Shown piece after piece: positions 35,404-44,572 of a stretch of DNA of 64,000 bases. Position numbers and translations under genes: made by a program. Each line of letters opens with the position of its first letter. Position 1 is the first letter of the stretch. The stretch is from RUG100 sp050953425 (GTDB lineage Bacteria; Bacillota; Clostridia; Peptostreptococcales; Anaerovoracaceae): assembly GCA_050953425.1 (NCBI GenBank), contig JBMNMQ010000006.1, positions 1-64,000 of the forward strand, read 5' to 3'. The notes under the pieces are model-generated. The model was not told the DNA's origin, did no database searches, and saw only the letters and a list, made by a program, of their open reading frames with translations.

Positions 35404-35491
35404 GGCAGTCTCTCTGCGCAGACAGCGAAGGCTATCAATGCCACGTTGCGTGTACTGTGCGAACAGCAGTCTCTCTGTGCAGACAGCGAAG
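35404..35491. repeat. Duplicated 26-bp word
   Basis: GCAGTCTCTCTG(C/T)GCAGACAGCGAAGG occurs at about 35404 and 35466, 62 bases apart, followed by a shorter GCAGACAGCGAAG. It is part of the gene-free region before rsmG. Confidence 0.8.
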
Positions 35492-35601
35492 GCAGACAGC
35501 GAAGAAGTCTTTCGCCGCGTTCGATCCGTTTATGACATGGCGTGACGGCATGCACCTGCTGCCCGCTCCTCCTCAGCTGTCTTCGCGTTTGCGGCGTTCC
35601 G

Positions 35602-36318
35602 TCACTTTTTCAGCAGCGGCTCCTTGAACGGTTTTCCCTGTCCACGCGGATATGCATCGGGCGTTTCTCCCTCTTTGAGAATATAGATGATATGATGGGA
35701 GAGACCGTTTTCCGGCAGAACCGGTTCGATGCGGTCGATGTCACCGCCGAGGCAGTAAATAGCGTCCCCGGCAGCTGCGACTTCTTCTGCGGCGCGGCTC
35801 CCCTTGAACGCGGCCAGCGCTCCGCCGTAGCAGAGAAACGGCAGGCAGATCTCCGCCAGTGTATTGAGATTGGCGACCGCACGTGTCACGCAGAGATCGT
35901 ACTGCTCGCGGTGTTCGGGCCGGCGGGCGAGATCCTCCGCCCTGGCATGCACGGTTTTGACGTTGCGAAGTCCGAGTTCCGCCGTCAGCCGGTCGATGAT
36001 GCGCAGCTTCTTCGCAGTCGAATCGACCAGTGTAAAGTCTGCTTCCGGCGCCGCAATGGCCAGCGGCACGCCAGGGAAACCGCCGCCGGTTCCGATATCT
36101 ATAACCGTCTCGGCGCGCACGAATTCCGGGCTTTCCAGGATGCTGAAAGCATCGAGGTAATGCTTGATCTCGAACTCCTCCGGATCGGTTATTTTTGTTA
36201 TATTTACCTTTTTATTCCATTCCAGTATGCCGGCCCGGTAGGCTTCGAGCTGCTCGAGCTTCTGCGCCGTCTCTGCAATGCCGGCCCGCTCAAGAACTTC
36301 TTCGGTCAATGTCAGCAT
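35602..36318 (-). CDS. rsmG: 16S rRNA (guanine-527 N7) methyltransferase
   Basis: A 238-residue SAM-dependent methyltransferase (GidB) acting on G527 of 16S rRNA; its loss gives low-level streptomycin resistance in other bacteria. The SAM motif is VIDIGTGGGFPGVPLAIA, followed by FTLVDSTAKKLRI. The start ATG 36318 lies nine bases after AGGAG. It follows mnmG by 48 bases, the usual mnmE-mnmG-rsmG order. Confidence 0.96.
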   Translation of the reverse strand: MLTLTEEVLERAGIAETAQKLEQLEAYRAGILEWNKKVNITKITDPEEFEIKHYLDAFSILESPEFVRAETVIDIGTGGGFPGVPLAIAAPEADFTLVDSTAKKLRIIDRLTAELGLRNVKTVHARAEDLARRPEHREQYDLCVTRAVANLNTLAEICLPFLCYGGALAAFKGSRAAEEVAAAGDAIYCLGGDIDRIEPVLPENGLSHHIIYILKEGETPDAYPRGQGKPFKEPLLKK

Positions 36319-36366
36319 GTATCGCTTCTCCTTTTCCCTCACGCCGCAGAACTTCTCCGCTCCGCG

Positions 36367-38253
36367 TCAGCTGCTTCCGTTTCTTTTCCGCCGCTCCAAA
36401 TGTATGAGCAGCACATTGATGTCCGCCGGAGAAACGCCGGAGATCCGGCTGGCCTGTCCCAGCGAAGCCGGCCGCATGGCGTCGAGCTTTTGCTGCGCTT
36501 CGATACGCAGGCCGCGGATCCGCAGATAGTCGAGATCCTCCGGCAGCGCCCGGTTTTCCAGCTTTTGAAAGCGATCGATCTGCTGCTGCTGCTTTTCGAT
36601 ATAGCCGCTGTACTTGAGACGCACTTCGACGTTGGCGGCCGCATGCCGGCTGATCGCCGGCCGCTCCGGGTCGATGCAGCGGCTGTTGGCGTAGGTGACC
36701 TGCGGACGCTTGAGCAGTTCGGCCAGGCTGATTCGGTTCTTCAGCGGTGCTGTGCCGAGGTCGCGAAGATAGGCATCGGCGGCTTCCGGGGTCACGACGG
36801 TACGGCGCAGCCGCTCCGTTTCCGCGGAAACTTCCTCCTTTTTCTGCTGCAGCCGGCGCCAGCGTTCCTCGCCGACCAGTCCCAGCCGGCGGCCTTTCTC
36901 GGTGAGACGCAGATCGGCATTGTCGTTGCGCAGCAGCAAGCGATACTCGGCGCGGCTCGTCATGATGCGATAGGGTTCGTTGGTGCCCTTGATCACCAGG
37001 TCATCGATCAGAACACCGATATAGGCCTCGCTGCGCGAAAGGATAAACGGCTCCAGATCGTCCAGGCTGCGTGCCGCGTTAATGCCGGCCATCAGTCCCT
37101 GCGCCGCCGCCTCTTCATAGCCGGAGGAACCGTTGAACTGCCCGGCGCAGAAGAGATGCCGGATGCGCTTGTTTTCCAGGGAGATCTTCAGATCCAGCGG
37201 ATCGATGCAGTCGTATTCGATCGCATAGCCGGGACGTATAATCTTCAGATTTTCAAGGCCGGGGATGCTGCGATAGAAAGCGCGCTGCACATCTTCGGGC
37301 AGCGACGTCGACATGCCCTGCAGATACACTTCGTCGGTGGTCCGACCTTCCGGCTCGACGAAAAGCTGATGCCGCTTTTTATCGCGAAAGCGCATAATCT
37401 TGTCCTCAATGGAAGGGCAGTAACGCGGCCCGACGCCTTCGATATAGCCGCCGTAGAGCGCCGAGCGCCCAATGTTTTCGCGGATAATGGCATGTGTCGT
37501 TTCGTTGGTGTAGGTCAGCCAGCAGGAAATCTGCTCGATGTCGATGCTGTCGTGGAGGAACGAAAAGGGCGTGATGACCGCGTCTCCCTTCTGTTCCTGC
37601 ATGGCACTCGTATCGAGGCTGCGGCCCAGCGCGCGCGCCGGTGTTCCGGTTTTAAAGCGCCGCATCGGCAGACCGAGTCTGCGCAGGTTTTCGGCCAGCG
37701 CCGTGGAAGGAGCCAGTCCGTTGGGTCCGCTCGGATAATTGCTGTCGCCGATGAAAACGCGGCCGCCGAGAAAGGTGCCGGTGCAGAGAATCACGGCACG
37801 TGCCTTGTAGACCGCGTGCGTTGCCAGCCTGACGCCGGTGACGGTCTGATCTTCCACCAATAGTTCGGTCACCTCTCCCTGACGCAGATCGAGGTTCGGC
37901 GTCGTTTCTACCGTCTTTTTCATCTCCAGATGGTAGAGATGCTTGTCGGCCTGCGCCCGCAGTGAATGCACGGCAGGGCCCTTGGAGGTGTTGAGCATGC
38001 GCATCTGAATCATGGTCTTGTCGATGTTGACGCCCATCTCACCGCCGAGTGCGTCTATCTCCCTGACCAGATGACCCTTTCCGGTGCCGCCGATCGAGGG
38101 ATTGCAGGGCATCATCGCCAGTGATTCCAGATTCATCGCCAGCAGCAGTGTATGCCGCCCCAGCCGCGCCGTAGCCAGCGCTGCTTCGCAGCCCGCATGG
38201 CCGGCGCCGACGACGATGATATCGTATTGTCCCATGACGTATTCTTCACTCAT
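36367..38253 (-). CDS. mnmG: tRNA uridine-5-carboxymethylaminomethyl modification enzyme MnmG
   Basis: A 628-residue FAD protein (GidA) that, with MnmE, installs carboxymethylaminomethyl groups at wobble U34. The FAD motif is IIVVGAGHAGCEAALATARLG, with conserved ALSRSEAYIGVLIDDLV-type segments and DxR-rich C-terminal helices. ATG 38253 (MSEEYVMGQYD) gives the usual length; ATG 38235 is an alternative. Neither has a strong ribosome site. mnmE ends 111 bases upstream. Confidence 0.96.
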   Translation of the reverse strand: MSEEYVMGQYDIIVVGAGHAGCEAALATARLGRHTLLLAMNLESLAMMPCNPSIGGTGKGHLVREIDALGGEMGVNIDKTMIQMRMLNTSKGPAVHSLRAQADKHLYHLEMKKTVETTPNLDLRQGEVTELLVEDQTVTGVRLATHAVYKARAVILCTGTFLGGRVFIGDSNYPSGPNGLAPSTALAENLRRLGLPMRRFKTGTPARALGRSLDTSAMQEQKGDAVITPFSFLHDSIDIEQISCWLTYTNETTHAIIRENIGRSALYGGYIEGVGPRYCPSIEDKIMRFRDKKRHQLFVEPEGRTTDEVYLQGMSTSLPEDVQRAFYRSIPGLENLKIIRPGYAIEYDCIDPLDLKISLENKRIRHLFCAGQFNGSSGYEEAAAQGLMAGINAARSLDDLEPFILSRSEAYIGVLIDDLVIKGTNEPYRIMTSRAEYRLLLRNDNADLRLTEKGRRLGLVGEERWRRLQQKKEEVSAETERLRRTVVTPEAADAYLRDLGTAPLKNRISLAELLKRPQVTYANSRCIDPERPAISRHAAANVEVRLKYSGYIEKQQQQIDRFQKLENRALPEDLDYLRIRGLRIEAQQKLDAMRPASLGQASRISGVSPADINVLLIHLERRKRNGSS

Positions 38254-38364
38254 TGTTTGTTCTATCTGTTCTCCAAATGCGGCCTGCTGCCGCCGTGCTG
38301 CGGCGTACATCAGGCACCTGCTTGATAAGATGCATTGCTGCTGTCTCGGTCTGCTGCCTGATCG

Positions 38365-39753
38365 CTATTTGCCGAGGCAGAAGCGGGAAAAAACCTCATC
38401 GATGATGTCATCGCTGACGCTCTCGCCGATGATTTCGCCGAGCAGTTCGTAGCAGCGGCGTACGTCGACCTCGATAAAGTCGAGCGCTTCGCCCCGCCCG
38501 GTCACGTCGATCGCATCCCCGACAGCGCTTTCTGCGCGCCGCAGCAGATCGGCATGGCGGGCGTTGGTCACCACCGTGCTGTTCTGCTGCACGACACCGT
38601 CGCGATAAACCAGTTCCTCAATGATATCCTCGATCTTTGCAATGTCCTTTTCCGACTTCATCGATGTCCGCAGAATGCGCGCCTGCGGCAGATCTTCACG
38701 GATCTCCGCCTCGCTGACCCGTTCACCGAGGTCGCGCTTGTTGATGATGACGACGGTGTGCCGGCTGCCGGCCTTTTCCAGGAGTCGATGATCATCCTCC
38801 TGCAGCGGCTGGCTGCCGTCGAGCAGCAGAAAAACGAGGTCGGCGGCGGCAAAGCTCTGCCGGCTTTTTTCGATGCCGAGCCGTTCGATGGCGTCATCCG
38901 TTTCCCGAATACCGGCCGTATCGGTCAGCAGTACCGGGATGCCGCGAACGCTGACCGCTTCCTCGATGGTATCGCGGGTCGTGCCGGGAATTTCGGTCAC
39001 GATCGCCCGTGATTCGCGCAGCAGGGCGTTGAGCAGCGAGGATTTGCCGACGTTCGGCCGGCCGATGATCGCAGCGCGCAGGCCTTCGCGGAGAATGCGG
39101 CCGCTGTCCGCAGTATCGAGAAGCTGCCGAATGCGCCCCCGGATATCCTCAAGAGAAGTCAGCAGATCCTGATACATCACTTCCTCAATATCTTCATCCG
39201 GGTAATCGAGGTTAACCGCCATATTGACCAGCAGATCGAGCAGATCGGCGCGCAGCGCGCGAATGTCTGTCGAAAGGCTGCCCTCCAGCTGCGCGATTGC
39301 GGCTTCCTGGCTGCGGTCCGTCTGCGCGCGCACGACGTCGATGACCGCCTCCGCCTGGGAAAGGTCGAGACGGCCGTTAAGAAAAGCGCGCTTGGTAAAC
39401 TCGCCGCGCTCGGCCGGCCGGGCTCCGTGCGCATAGCAGAGCTGCAGAATGCGGCGCAGCGAGACAACGCTGCCGTGACAGTGAATTTCAGCCACATCTT
39501 CGCACGTATAAGTGTGCGGCGCCCGCATCAGCACGGCCATCACTTCGTCGATGACTTCGCCGCTGTCGGGGTCGATAATGCTGCCGTAGGTCATATGCCG
39601 CGGTGAAAAGGAAAACGCACCTGCATCACCCTTCTCCCGCGGTGGGCGGAAGAGGGTAGTCAGTACCGTTTCGGCCTGCGGGCCGCTGACCCGCACGATG
39701 CCGATGCCGCCTTCTCCGGTGGCGGTGCTGATCGCGGCTATTGTATCTTCCAT
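38365..39753 (-). CDS. mnmE: tRNA modification GTPase MnmE
   Basis: A 462-residue GTPase (TrmE) partnering MnmG at tRNA wobble uridines. It has an N-terminal folate-binding domain (DTIAAISTATGEGGIGIVRVSG). The G domain has G1 GRPNVGKSSL, G3 DTAGIRET and G4 NKRD. The C-terminal catalytic motif FCLGK (Cys three residues from the end) is intact. ATG 39753 follows AGGGGG at six bases. It is first of the mnmE-mnmG-rsmG set and is separated from khpB by a terminator and a repeat. Confidence 0.97.
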   Translation of the reverse strand: MEDTIAAISTATGEGGIGIVRVSGPQAETVLTTLFRPPREKGDAGAFSFSPRHMTYGSIIDPDSGEVIDEVMAVLMRAPHTYTCEDVAEIHCHGSVVSLRRILQLCYAHGARPAERGEFTKRAFLNGRLDLSQAEAVIDVVRAQTDRSQEAAIAQLEGSLSTDIRALRADLLDLLVNMAVNLDYPDEDIEEVMYQDLLTSLEDIRGRIRQLLDTADSGRILREGLRAAIIGRPNVGKSSLLNALLRESRAIVTEIPGTTRDTIEEAVSVRGIPVLLTDTAGIRETDDAIERLGIEKSRQSFAAADLVFLLLDGSQPLQEDDHRLLEKAGSRHTVVIINKRDLGERVSEAEIREDLPQARILRTSMKSEKDIAKIEDIIEELVYRDGVVQQNSTVVTNARHADLLRRAESAVGDAIDVTGRGEALDFIEVDVRRCYELLGEIIGESVSDDIIDEVFSRFCLGK

Positions 39754-39857
39754 CCTGAGCCCCCTGTAAATCCCGCGCCTGCTGCAGGTTCTATTTCGCA
39801 ATAATCAATGCCTGCTGCATCTGGTTTCATCCCTGCCAGCTGCAGCCGCCCATTCCC

Positions 39858-39970
39858 GCAAAGGTCAGTGCCAGCTGCAGCCGCAACGACTGCAAAGGTC
39901 AGTGCCGGCTTGCAGCCGCGACGACTGCAAAGGTCAGTGCCGGCTTGCAGCCGCGACGACTGCAAAGGAT
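39858..39970. repeat. Tandem repeat, 3 copies of 34-35 bp
   Basis: GCAAAGGTCAGTGCCGGCTT-type units begin at 39858, 39892 and 39927, with a partial unit at 39962. They lie between mnmE and the khpB terminator. Confidence 0.93.
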
Positions 39971-40025
39971 CGGCCCTGCCGCCCATCGCGGCCGGCAAAG
40001 GACCGCACGGCCGCAGGCCGCGGTC

Positions 40026-40056
40026 TAAAAAAAGCCCGTGAAGCGAATCACGGGCT
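40026..40056 (-). terminator. Terminator downstream of khpB (jag)
   Basis: On the minus strand a 9-bp stem (AGCCCGTGA / TCACGGGCT, 40048-40056 and 40033-40041) is followed by TTTTTTT. It ends the rpmH-rnpA-yidD-yidC-khpB transcript. Confidence 0.9.
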
Positions 40057-40067
40057 GCTGCGTCTGT

Positions 40068-41018
40068 CTAGTCCTGCGGTTCGATGATCACGCGACGGTA
40101 GGGTTCCTCACCCTCGCTGCGGGTTGTCACGCGCTCGTCGTTCTGCAGCGTCGCGTGGATCACCATCCGTTCGTACGGGTTCATCGGCTCCAGCTTGTAC
40201 GAGCGGCCGCTGCGAGCGACCTTGCCGGCCAGTCTGGAAGCCAGCTGTTCCAGCGTGTACTCACGCCGCGACCGGTAGTTTTCGGCATCGAGGACAACAC
40301 GGATATATTTGCTGCTGTCCTTATTGACCACCAGGCTGGTCAGGTACTGAATCGCATCGAGCGTCTGACCGCGCTTGCCGATGATGGTGCCGGCATCCCT
40401 GCCGCTGATATCGACGTAAAAACTCTCCGCATTCTGCTGTGCCTTGAAATCAAGGTCAAGACCCATGCATTCGGTTGTGCTGCGGAGAAAGTCGAGCGCC
40501 TTGTGATCCTCCACATCGACCAGATCATCGGGCCGCTTGATGACGACCACGCGCTTGGCCGGCTTGCGCCCGCGCCGCTCGCGGCGTTCTCCGCGCCGGC
40601 GTGACCGGCTGCGTCCGCCGCGTCGTTCCGCAGCGGCATGGTCGGCGCCGTCGGAAGATTCCGTGAAAGCTGCGCTGCTTTCGGCGCTGCTGTCCGGCTC
40701 TTCCGCCGCGGGTGCGAACGAAGCCGCACTCACCGTTGACGTCGTCTCAGTTTCCGCTTCTTCGCCCGTCTCCGTCGCCGCCGGTGCTTTCGCCTCTTCC
40801 GGCGCGGCAGCGGCGGCCGTTTCGACGCTCTGCTGCGGTTCTTCCTGCTTTTTCAGCGTCACTCTGACTTTTGCCAGTTTCTGTCCGAGACCGAGAAAAC
40901 CGCGCGAAGGCTCTTCCAGTACTTCTACGATGACATCCTCTTTCTCGGCTTTAAGATCTTTCAGTGCCAGAGTAACGGCTTCATCTATACTATTTCCGTA
41001 TTTTTCAGAGTAATCCAT
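40068..41018 (-). CDS. khpB: RNA-binding protein KhpB (Jag)
   Basis: A 316-residue protein with Jag-N, KH and R3H domains. The Jag-N motif lies at residues 1-55 (SRGFLGLGQKLAKVRVTL). A long Ala/Glu/Ser then Arg-rich linker (about 60-170) leads to the KH domain (DISGRDAGTIIGKRGQTLDA) and an R3H domain (LEPMNPYERMVIHATLQ). In streptococci it pairs with KhpA, binds many small RNAs and messengers, and influences cell elongation. The linker is longer than in most relatives. It starts two bases after the yidC stop. Confidence 0.95.
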   Translation of the reverse strand: MDYSEKYGNSIDEAVTLALKDLKAEKEDVIVEVLEEPSRGFLGLGQKLAKVRVTLKKQEEPQQSVETAAAAAPEEAKAPAATETGEEAETETTSTVSAASFAPAAEEPDSSAESSAAFTESSDGADHAAAERRGGRSRSRRRGERRERRGRKPAKRVVVIKRPDDLVDVEDHKALDFLRSTTECMGLDLDFKAQQNAESFYVDISGRDAGTIIGKRGQTLDAIQYLTSLVVNKDSSKYIRVVLDAENYRSRREYTLEQLASRLAGKVARSGRSYKLEPMNPYERMVIHATLQNDERVTTRSEGEEPYRRVIIEPQD

Positions 41019-41020
41019 AG

Positions 41021-41725
41021 TTACTTCTTTTTACCTCCGTCCTCTTCGAGGATCCGCCTTCTGAGCTTATTCGTCCTCATATTGATGAAGACCTGAATAA
41101 TCTGGCCGAGACACCAGTAAATCGTCAGTCCGGACGGGAATGTACGTCCCATTAATACGATCATGACCGGGAAAACGTACTTCATCATCTTCATCATACC
41201 GCCCGTGCCGGCCTGATTGCCCATGCTCGCGGTCATCTGTTCGGTCATAGAATATGAGAAAAATGTTGCTATGCCGGCAGCGATCGGGAGAATCCATTTA
41301 TCCGGCTGACTGAGGTCCGGTATCCAGAGAAAACTCTCATGGATCGCGAACAGCATATTGTCGCTGGCAATATAGTTCAGCGGATTACGGAGCAGTGCAA
41401 AAAGTCCGAAGATGATCGGCAACTGAATGATCATCGGCAGACAGCCCGCCATAGGATTGAAATGCTCTTCTTTATACAGTTCCGCCATCTTGATGTTCAG
41501 CGTCTCTTTGTCGTTGGCGTACTGCTTTTGCAGCGCCGCCATTTTCGGCTGGATCTTGCTCATTCCGGCCGTGGAGACAATTTGCTTTACATAGAGCGGA
41601 TAGAGGCACGCTTTGACAATGACCGTCAGAATAATGATGGCCACGCCGTATGAGCCGCTGATGTTAAAGAGAAAGTAGAGCAGATATCCCAGGGGCTTGG
41701 CGATCACTCCTATGATTGTGTTCAT
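41021..41725 (-). CDS. yidC: Membrane protein insertase YidC/Oxa1/SpoIIIJ
   Basis: A 234-residue insertase of the five-helix Gram-positive type. The 60KD_IMP domain is visible from YGVAIIILTVIVKACLYPLY, which contains the positively placed groove residue (Lys/Arg type), to TIYWCLGQIIQVFINM. The N-terminus is short and has no lipobox. It inserts small membrane proteins alone or with SecYEG. It lies between yidD and khpB, the standard order. Confidence 0.96.
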   Translation of the reverse strand: MNTIIGVIAKPLGYLLYFLFNISGSYGVAIIILTVIVKACLYPLYVKQIVSTAGMSKIQPKMAALQKQYANDKETLNIKMAELYKEEHFNPMAGCLPMIIQLPIIFGLFALLRNPLNYIASDNMLFAIHESFLWIPDLSQPDKWILPIAAGIATFFSYSMTEQMTASMGNQAGTGGMMKMMKYVFPVMIVLMGRTFPSGLTIYWCLGQIIQVFINMRTNKLRRRILEEDGGKKK

Positions 41726-41737
41726 TCATTCCTCCAG

Positions 41738-41947
41738 TTATTTCAAAGGATCGTACCCGCCGGGGTTGAAGGGGTTGCAGCGCAGAATCCGCTTGATGCC
41801 GAGCCAGCTGCCCTTGAAAAATCCGTACTTTTCCAGTGCCTGAATAAAGTAGGTGGAACAGGTCGGATAAAAGCGGCAGGTCGGCGGAAACAGCGGCGAG
41901 ATAAATTTCTGGTATCCGCGAATCAGAAAAATCAAGACTTTCTTCAA
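41738..41947 (-). CDS. yidD: Membrane protein insertion efficiency factor YidD
   Basis: A 69-residue YidD protein with the family core RGYQKFISPLFPPTCRFYPTCSTYFIQALEKYG and NPGGYDPLK near the end. Three conserved cysteines are present. It helps membrane protein insertion together with YidC, which starts 12 bases downstream. Confidence 0.95.
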   Translation of the reverse strand: MKKVLIFLIRGYQKFISPLFPPTCRFYPTCSTYFIQALEKYGFFKGSWLGIKRILRCNPFNPGGYDPLK

Positions 41948-41951
41948 AAAA

Positions 41952-42332
41952 TCACCTTCTGCTCTTTTCTCTGCGCTTCTCTTTCTTATTGTTTTTCTTC
42001 TTCAGCATATCCGTTTTCCGCAGCGCCGATTCCACCGAGCGGCGTACTTCGCCGCATTTGCGATGGTTGATGGAATTTCTGGCAATAAAGATAATGTCAT
42101 ATCCGGAAAACGGAAAGTCTCCCATGGATCTGACACTTTCTTTCATCAGTCTTTTGGCTCTGTTGCGGGAAACGGCGTTGCCGACTTTCTTGCTGGCCAG
42201 ATAGGCGGTGCGGTTATAGGGAAGCTGGTTCTTCCGATAAAAAATGACCACATATCTGCTGCCGGCGGATTTTCCCCCATTGTAAACCGCGGAAAAGTTT
42301 CTGCTCCCCCGCAGGACGTCCTTCTTCAGCAT
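41952..42332 (-). CDS. rnpA: Ribonuclease P protein component
   Basis: This 126-residue protein subunit of RNase P helps the catalytic RNA process tRNA 5' ends. The signature KKVGNAVSRNRAKRLMKES contains the RNR motif. The C-terminal tail is very Lys-rich. It starts six bases after rpmH. Confidence 0.96.
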   Translation of the reverse strand: MLKKDVLRGSRNFSAVYNGGKSAGSRYVVIFYRKNQLPYNRTAYLASKKVGNAVSRNRAKRLMKESVRSMGDFPFSGYDIIFIARNSINHRKCGEVRRSVESALRKTDMLKKKNNKKEKRREKSRR

Positions 42333-42338
42333 AGGAAA

Positions 42339-42473
42339 CTATGCCGAGAGCTTCTTTCTGCCCTTTGCTCTTCTGTTTCTGATGACATTTCTTCCGGTTC
42401 TTGTTCTCATTCTCCGACGAAAGCCGTGCACTTTCTTGCGCTGACGCTTTTTCGGCTGATACGTCATTTTCAT
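42339..42473 (-). CDS. rpmH: 50S ribosomal protein L34
   Basis: A 44-residue L34, almost fully basic (MKMTYQPKKRQRKKVHGF...), chosen from ATG 42473 behind AGGAGGT. It is first of the rpmH-rnpA-yidD-yidC-khpB operon and divergent from dnaA. Confidence 0.97.
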   Translation of the reverse strand: MKMTYQPKKRQRKKVHGFRRRMRTRTGRNVIRNRRAKGRKKLSA

Positions 42474-42549
42474 CTCGACAACACCTCCTTTTTCCGGTTG
42501 TTTCTCGTCCTGCAGATCTGAATTCCAATCTGCAAACACATGTCATAAC

Positions 42550-42578
42550 ATTATAGTCGCAGCCGTCAGGGATGTCAA
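42550..42578 (-). promoter_or_regulatory. Promoter of rpmH operon (consensus)
   Basis: Minus-strand TTGACA (42573-42578), 17-bp spacer, TATAAT (42550-42555): a full consensus promoter. Confidence 0.9.
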
Positions 42579-42667
42579 ATCCAAAAAAGGCCGGAAAAAA
42601 TTTCGCTAACGAAAAATTGTCCGTTCCTTTACAAGATATGGTATCGTTGTGGAAATTGTGAGGAACT

Positions 42668-42756
42668 TTTTCCACAAGTTGTGAATAAAGCTGTGAGTAT
42701 TATTTTTTTTAGAAAAAATTTGCCTATTGACCTGTGGATAACTTTTATTTTATCAT
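42668..42756 (+). promoter_or_regulatory. Upstream oriC part and dnaA promoter with DnaA boxes
   Basis: DnaA boxes lie at 42668-42676 (TTTTCCACA, one mismatch), 42680-42688 (reverse TTATTCACA) and 42733-42741 (reverse TTATCCACA, perfect). TTGACC (42727-42732) with TATCAT (42751-42756) forms a dnaA promoter, and the perfect box lies immediately after the -35, so DnaA probably represses its own gene. Confidence 0.8.
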
Positions 42757-42793
42757 AACAGCATGATTAAGAGGGAAAGGACGCTGTAAAAAG

Positions 42794-44137
42794 ATGACAT
42801 TGCAGAAGAACTGGGAAAAAACAAAGGAAATGCTCAGCGAAGATCTCTCCAGAACAGTATTTGAGGCCTGGTTTGAGCCGCTTCGCGCCGTTTCCGTCGA
42901 TGAAAAGAAGAATATACTATATGTTGAGACCGATAATGAATTTATTTACAAGACCGTTAACGACCGCTACCTGCCGATGCTGCGGGCAGCAGTAGAATAC
43001 AATTTTCCCAATTCCTACCAGGTTTCCCTGTGCATGGCGCAGGAAAAACCTAAGGAAAAGCCGATGCCGAAGGATACCACCGCTGTCGACGGCAATCTCG
43101 AACAGGAATACTACCTCAATCCCCGCTTCAGCTTTGATTCTTTTGTCGTCGGTCCCAACAACGAATTCGCCTACGCGGCCGCGCTGGCCGTCGCCGAATC
43201 GCCGGCCAGGCAGTACAACCCGCTGTTTCTCTACGGCGGCAGCGGTCTCGGCAAGACGCATCTGATGCATGCGATCGGCCACTACATTCTCAAGAATTTC
43301 AGCGATAAAAAGATTCTTTACGTGTCCGCGGAGATGTTCACCAATGAACTGATCAAAGCGCTGCGCGACGGAGAAATCGGTTCGTTCAAAAAAAAATACC
43401 GCAGCATCGACGTGCTGCTGATCGACGATATTCAGTTTATCGAAGGCAAGGACCGTTCCGAAGAGGAATTCTTCTATACCTTCAATACGCTGTACGATCG
43501 CAACAAGCAGATCATCATCTCGTCCGACCGGCCGCCGCAGAAGCTGACGCAGCTCGACGACCGTCTGACGTCGCGCTTTCTCTGGAGCGTCTCGGCCGAT
43601 ATTCAGCCGCCGGATTACGAAACCAGAGTTGCGATCCTGACCAACAAGGCGAGCGAGCAGAACATCGAAATCAACGACGACATCCTCGAAGTCATTGCCA
43701 TGATCGCGCGCAGGATCAAGAAGAATGTCCGCGAACTGGAGGGCGCTTTCACGCGCATTGTCAGTTTTTCCACGCTGCTGCACCGCGACATCAATACCTC
43801 GCTGGCCAGAGAAATCCTCAAGGATATGCTCACCGCCGACGAAATGCAGGTGACCATCGACAGCATCAAGAGAGCGGTCAGTAAATACTACGGCATCAGT
43901 ATCAAGGAAATGGATTCTTCGCGTCGCAGCCGCAATATCGCTTATCCGCGCCAGATCGCGATGTATCTGTCCAAGGAAATGACCGATAATTCCTTCCCGC
44001 GCATCGGCGACGCCTTCGGCGGCCGCGATCACACGACTGTGATCCACGCCCACAAAAAGATCGGCGGCGAACTGGAAAAGGACAAATCGCTGCAGGAATC
44101 GATCGAAGAACTGAAAAAAATCATCGGCGAAGGGTAA
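42794..44137 (+). CDS. dnaA: Chromosomal replication initiator DnaA
   Basis: A 447-residue initiator ATPase. Domain I (MTLQKNWEKTKEMLSEDLSR) is followed by a short linker. The AAA+ domain has Walker A GGSGLGKTHL and Walker B VLLIDDIQF. The DNA-binding domain carries the signature GRDHTTVIHAHKKI. All parts are intact and the length is typical. It opens the dnaA-dnaN-recF-gyrB-gyrA block. Confidence 0.98.
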   Translation: MTLQKNWEKTKEMLSEDLSRTVFEAWFEPLRAVSVDEKKNILYVETDNEFIYKTVNDRYLPMLRAAVEYNFPNSYQVSLCMAQEKPKEKPMPKDTTAVDGNLEQEYYLNPRFSFDSFVVGPNNEFAYAAALAVAESPARQYNPLFLYGGSGLGKTHLMHAIGHYILKNFSDKKILYVSAEMFTNELIKALRDGEIGSFKKKYRSIDVLLIDDIQFIEGKDRSEEEFFYTFNTLYDRNKQIIISSDRPPQKLTQLDDRLTSRFLWSVSADIQPPDYETRVAILTNKASEQNIEINDDILEVIAMIARRIKKNVRELEGAFTRIVSFSTLLHRDINTSLAREILKDMLTADEMQVTIDSIKRAVSKYYGISIKEMDSSRRSRNIAYPRQIAMYLSKEMTDNSFPRIGDAFGGRDHTTVIHAHKKIGGELEKDKSLQESIEELKKIIGEG

Positions 44138-44389
44138 AAGCGGAAAGCAGGCCAGGGATGATCTCTCAGTTGAGGATCCGAACGGCAGACCGGCGAGGAA
44201 ACGTAAAAGCAGACAGGGAAAACAAGCAAAGCAGGCGGTTTCCTGAATCCCGGCACAGGGAATTGCAGCCGAAGAATGAAGATCATAAAATAAAGACCGG
44301 AGAATACAGACAAGTTGAGTGTGAAAGCGAGAAATACAGAGTACGGCCGCCGCAGCAGGAGAAAGGCACAGCGAAAAATCCGCAGATGC

Positions 44390-44520
44390 TGTGGATGAAA
44401 AAAAGCTTCTTATGCACAGTTGATCCACAGGAAAAACTGTTGAAATTTCAAAGCGTAAAGAAGTTTTGCACAGAATCCACAGGCCCTACTACTACAACTA
44501 CTATAAAATAAATATAAGAA
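44390..44520. other. oriC unwinding region: DnaA boxes, DnaA-trios and AT-rich tract
   Basis: Between dnaA and dnaN, boxes lie at 44390-44398 (reverse, one mismatch), 44410-44418 (TTATGCACA, consensus), 44421-44429 (TGATCCACA, one mismatch) and 44464-44472 (TTTTGCACA, one mismatch), with a weak GAATCCACA at 44473-44481. A GGCCC patch (44482-44486) is followed by TAC/AAC/TAT triplets (44487-44504) and an A/T tract. This matches the Bacillus unwinding-system order of boxes, GC patch, DnaA-trios and melting zone. Confidence 0.85.
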
Positions 44521-44572
44521 AACGGGAATTTCTATTCCTTCACCCGCGATGCTGCGAAGGAGACAACAGACG

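Larger units (their letters stand above)
34530..35601. other. 1.07-kb region without a convincing gene between parA and rsmG
   Basis: Apart from the second parS at its edge, the region holds an AT-rich 36-bp tandem repeat (35025-35142) and a duplicated 26-bp word (35404-35491). Short frames at 34562-34840 (minus) and 35150-35356 (plus) lack ribosome sites and family motifs. A TATAAT at 34688-34693 lacks a correctly spaced -35. Confidence 0.6.
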
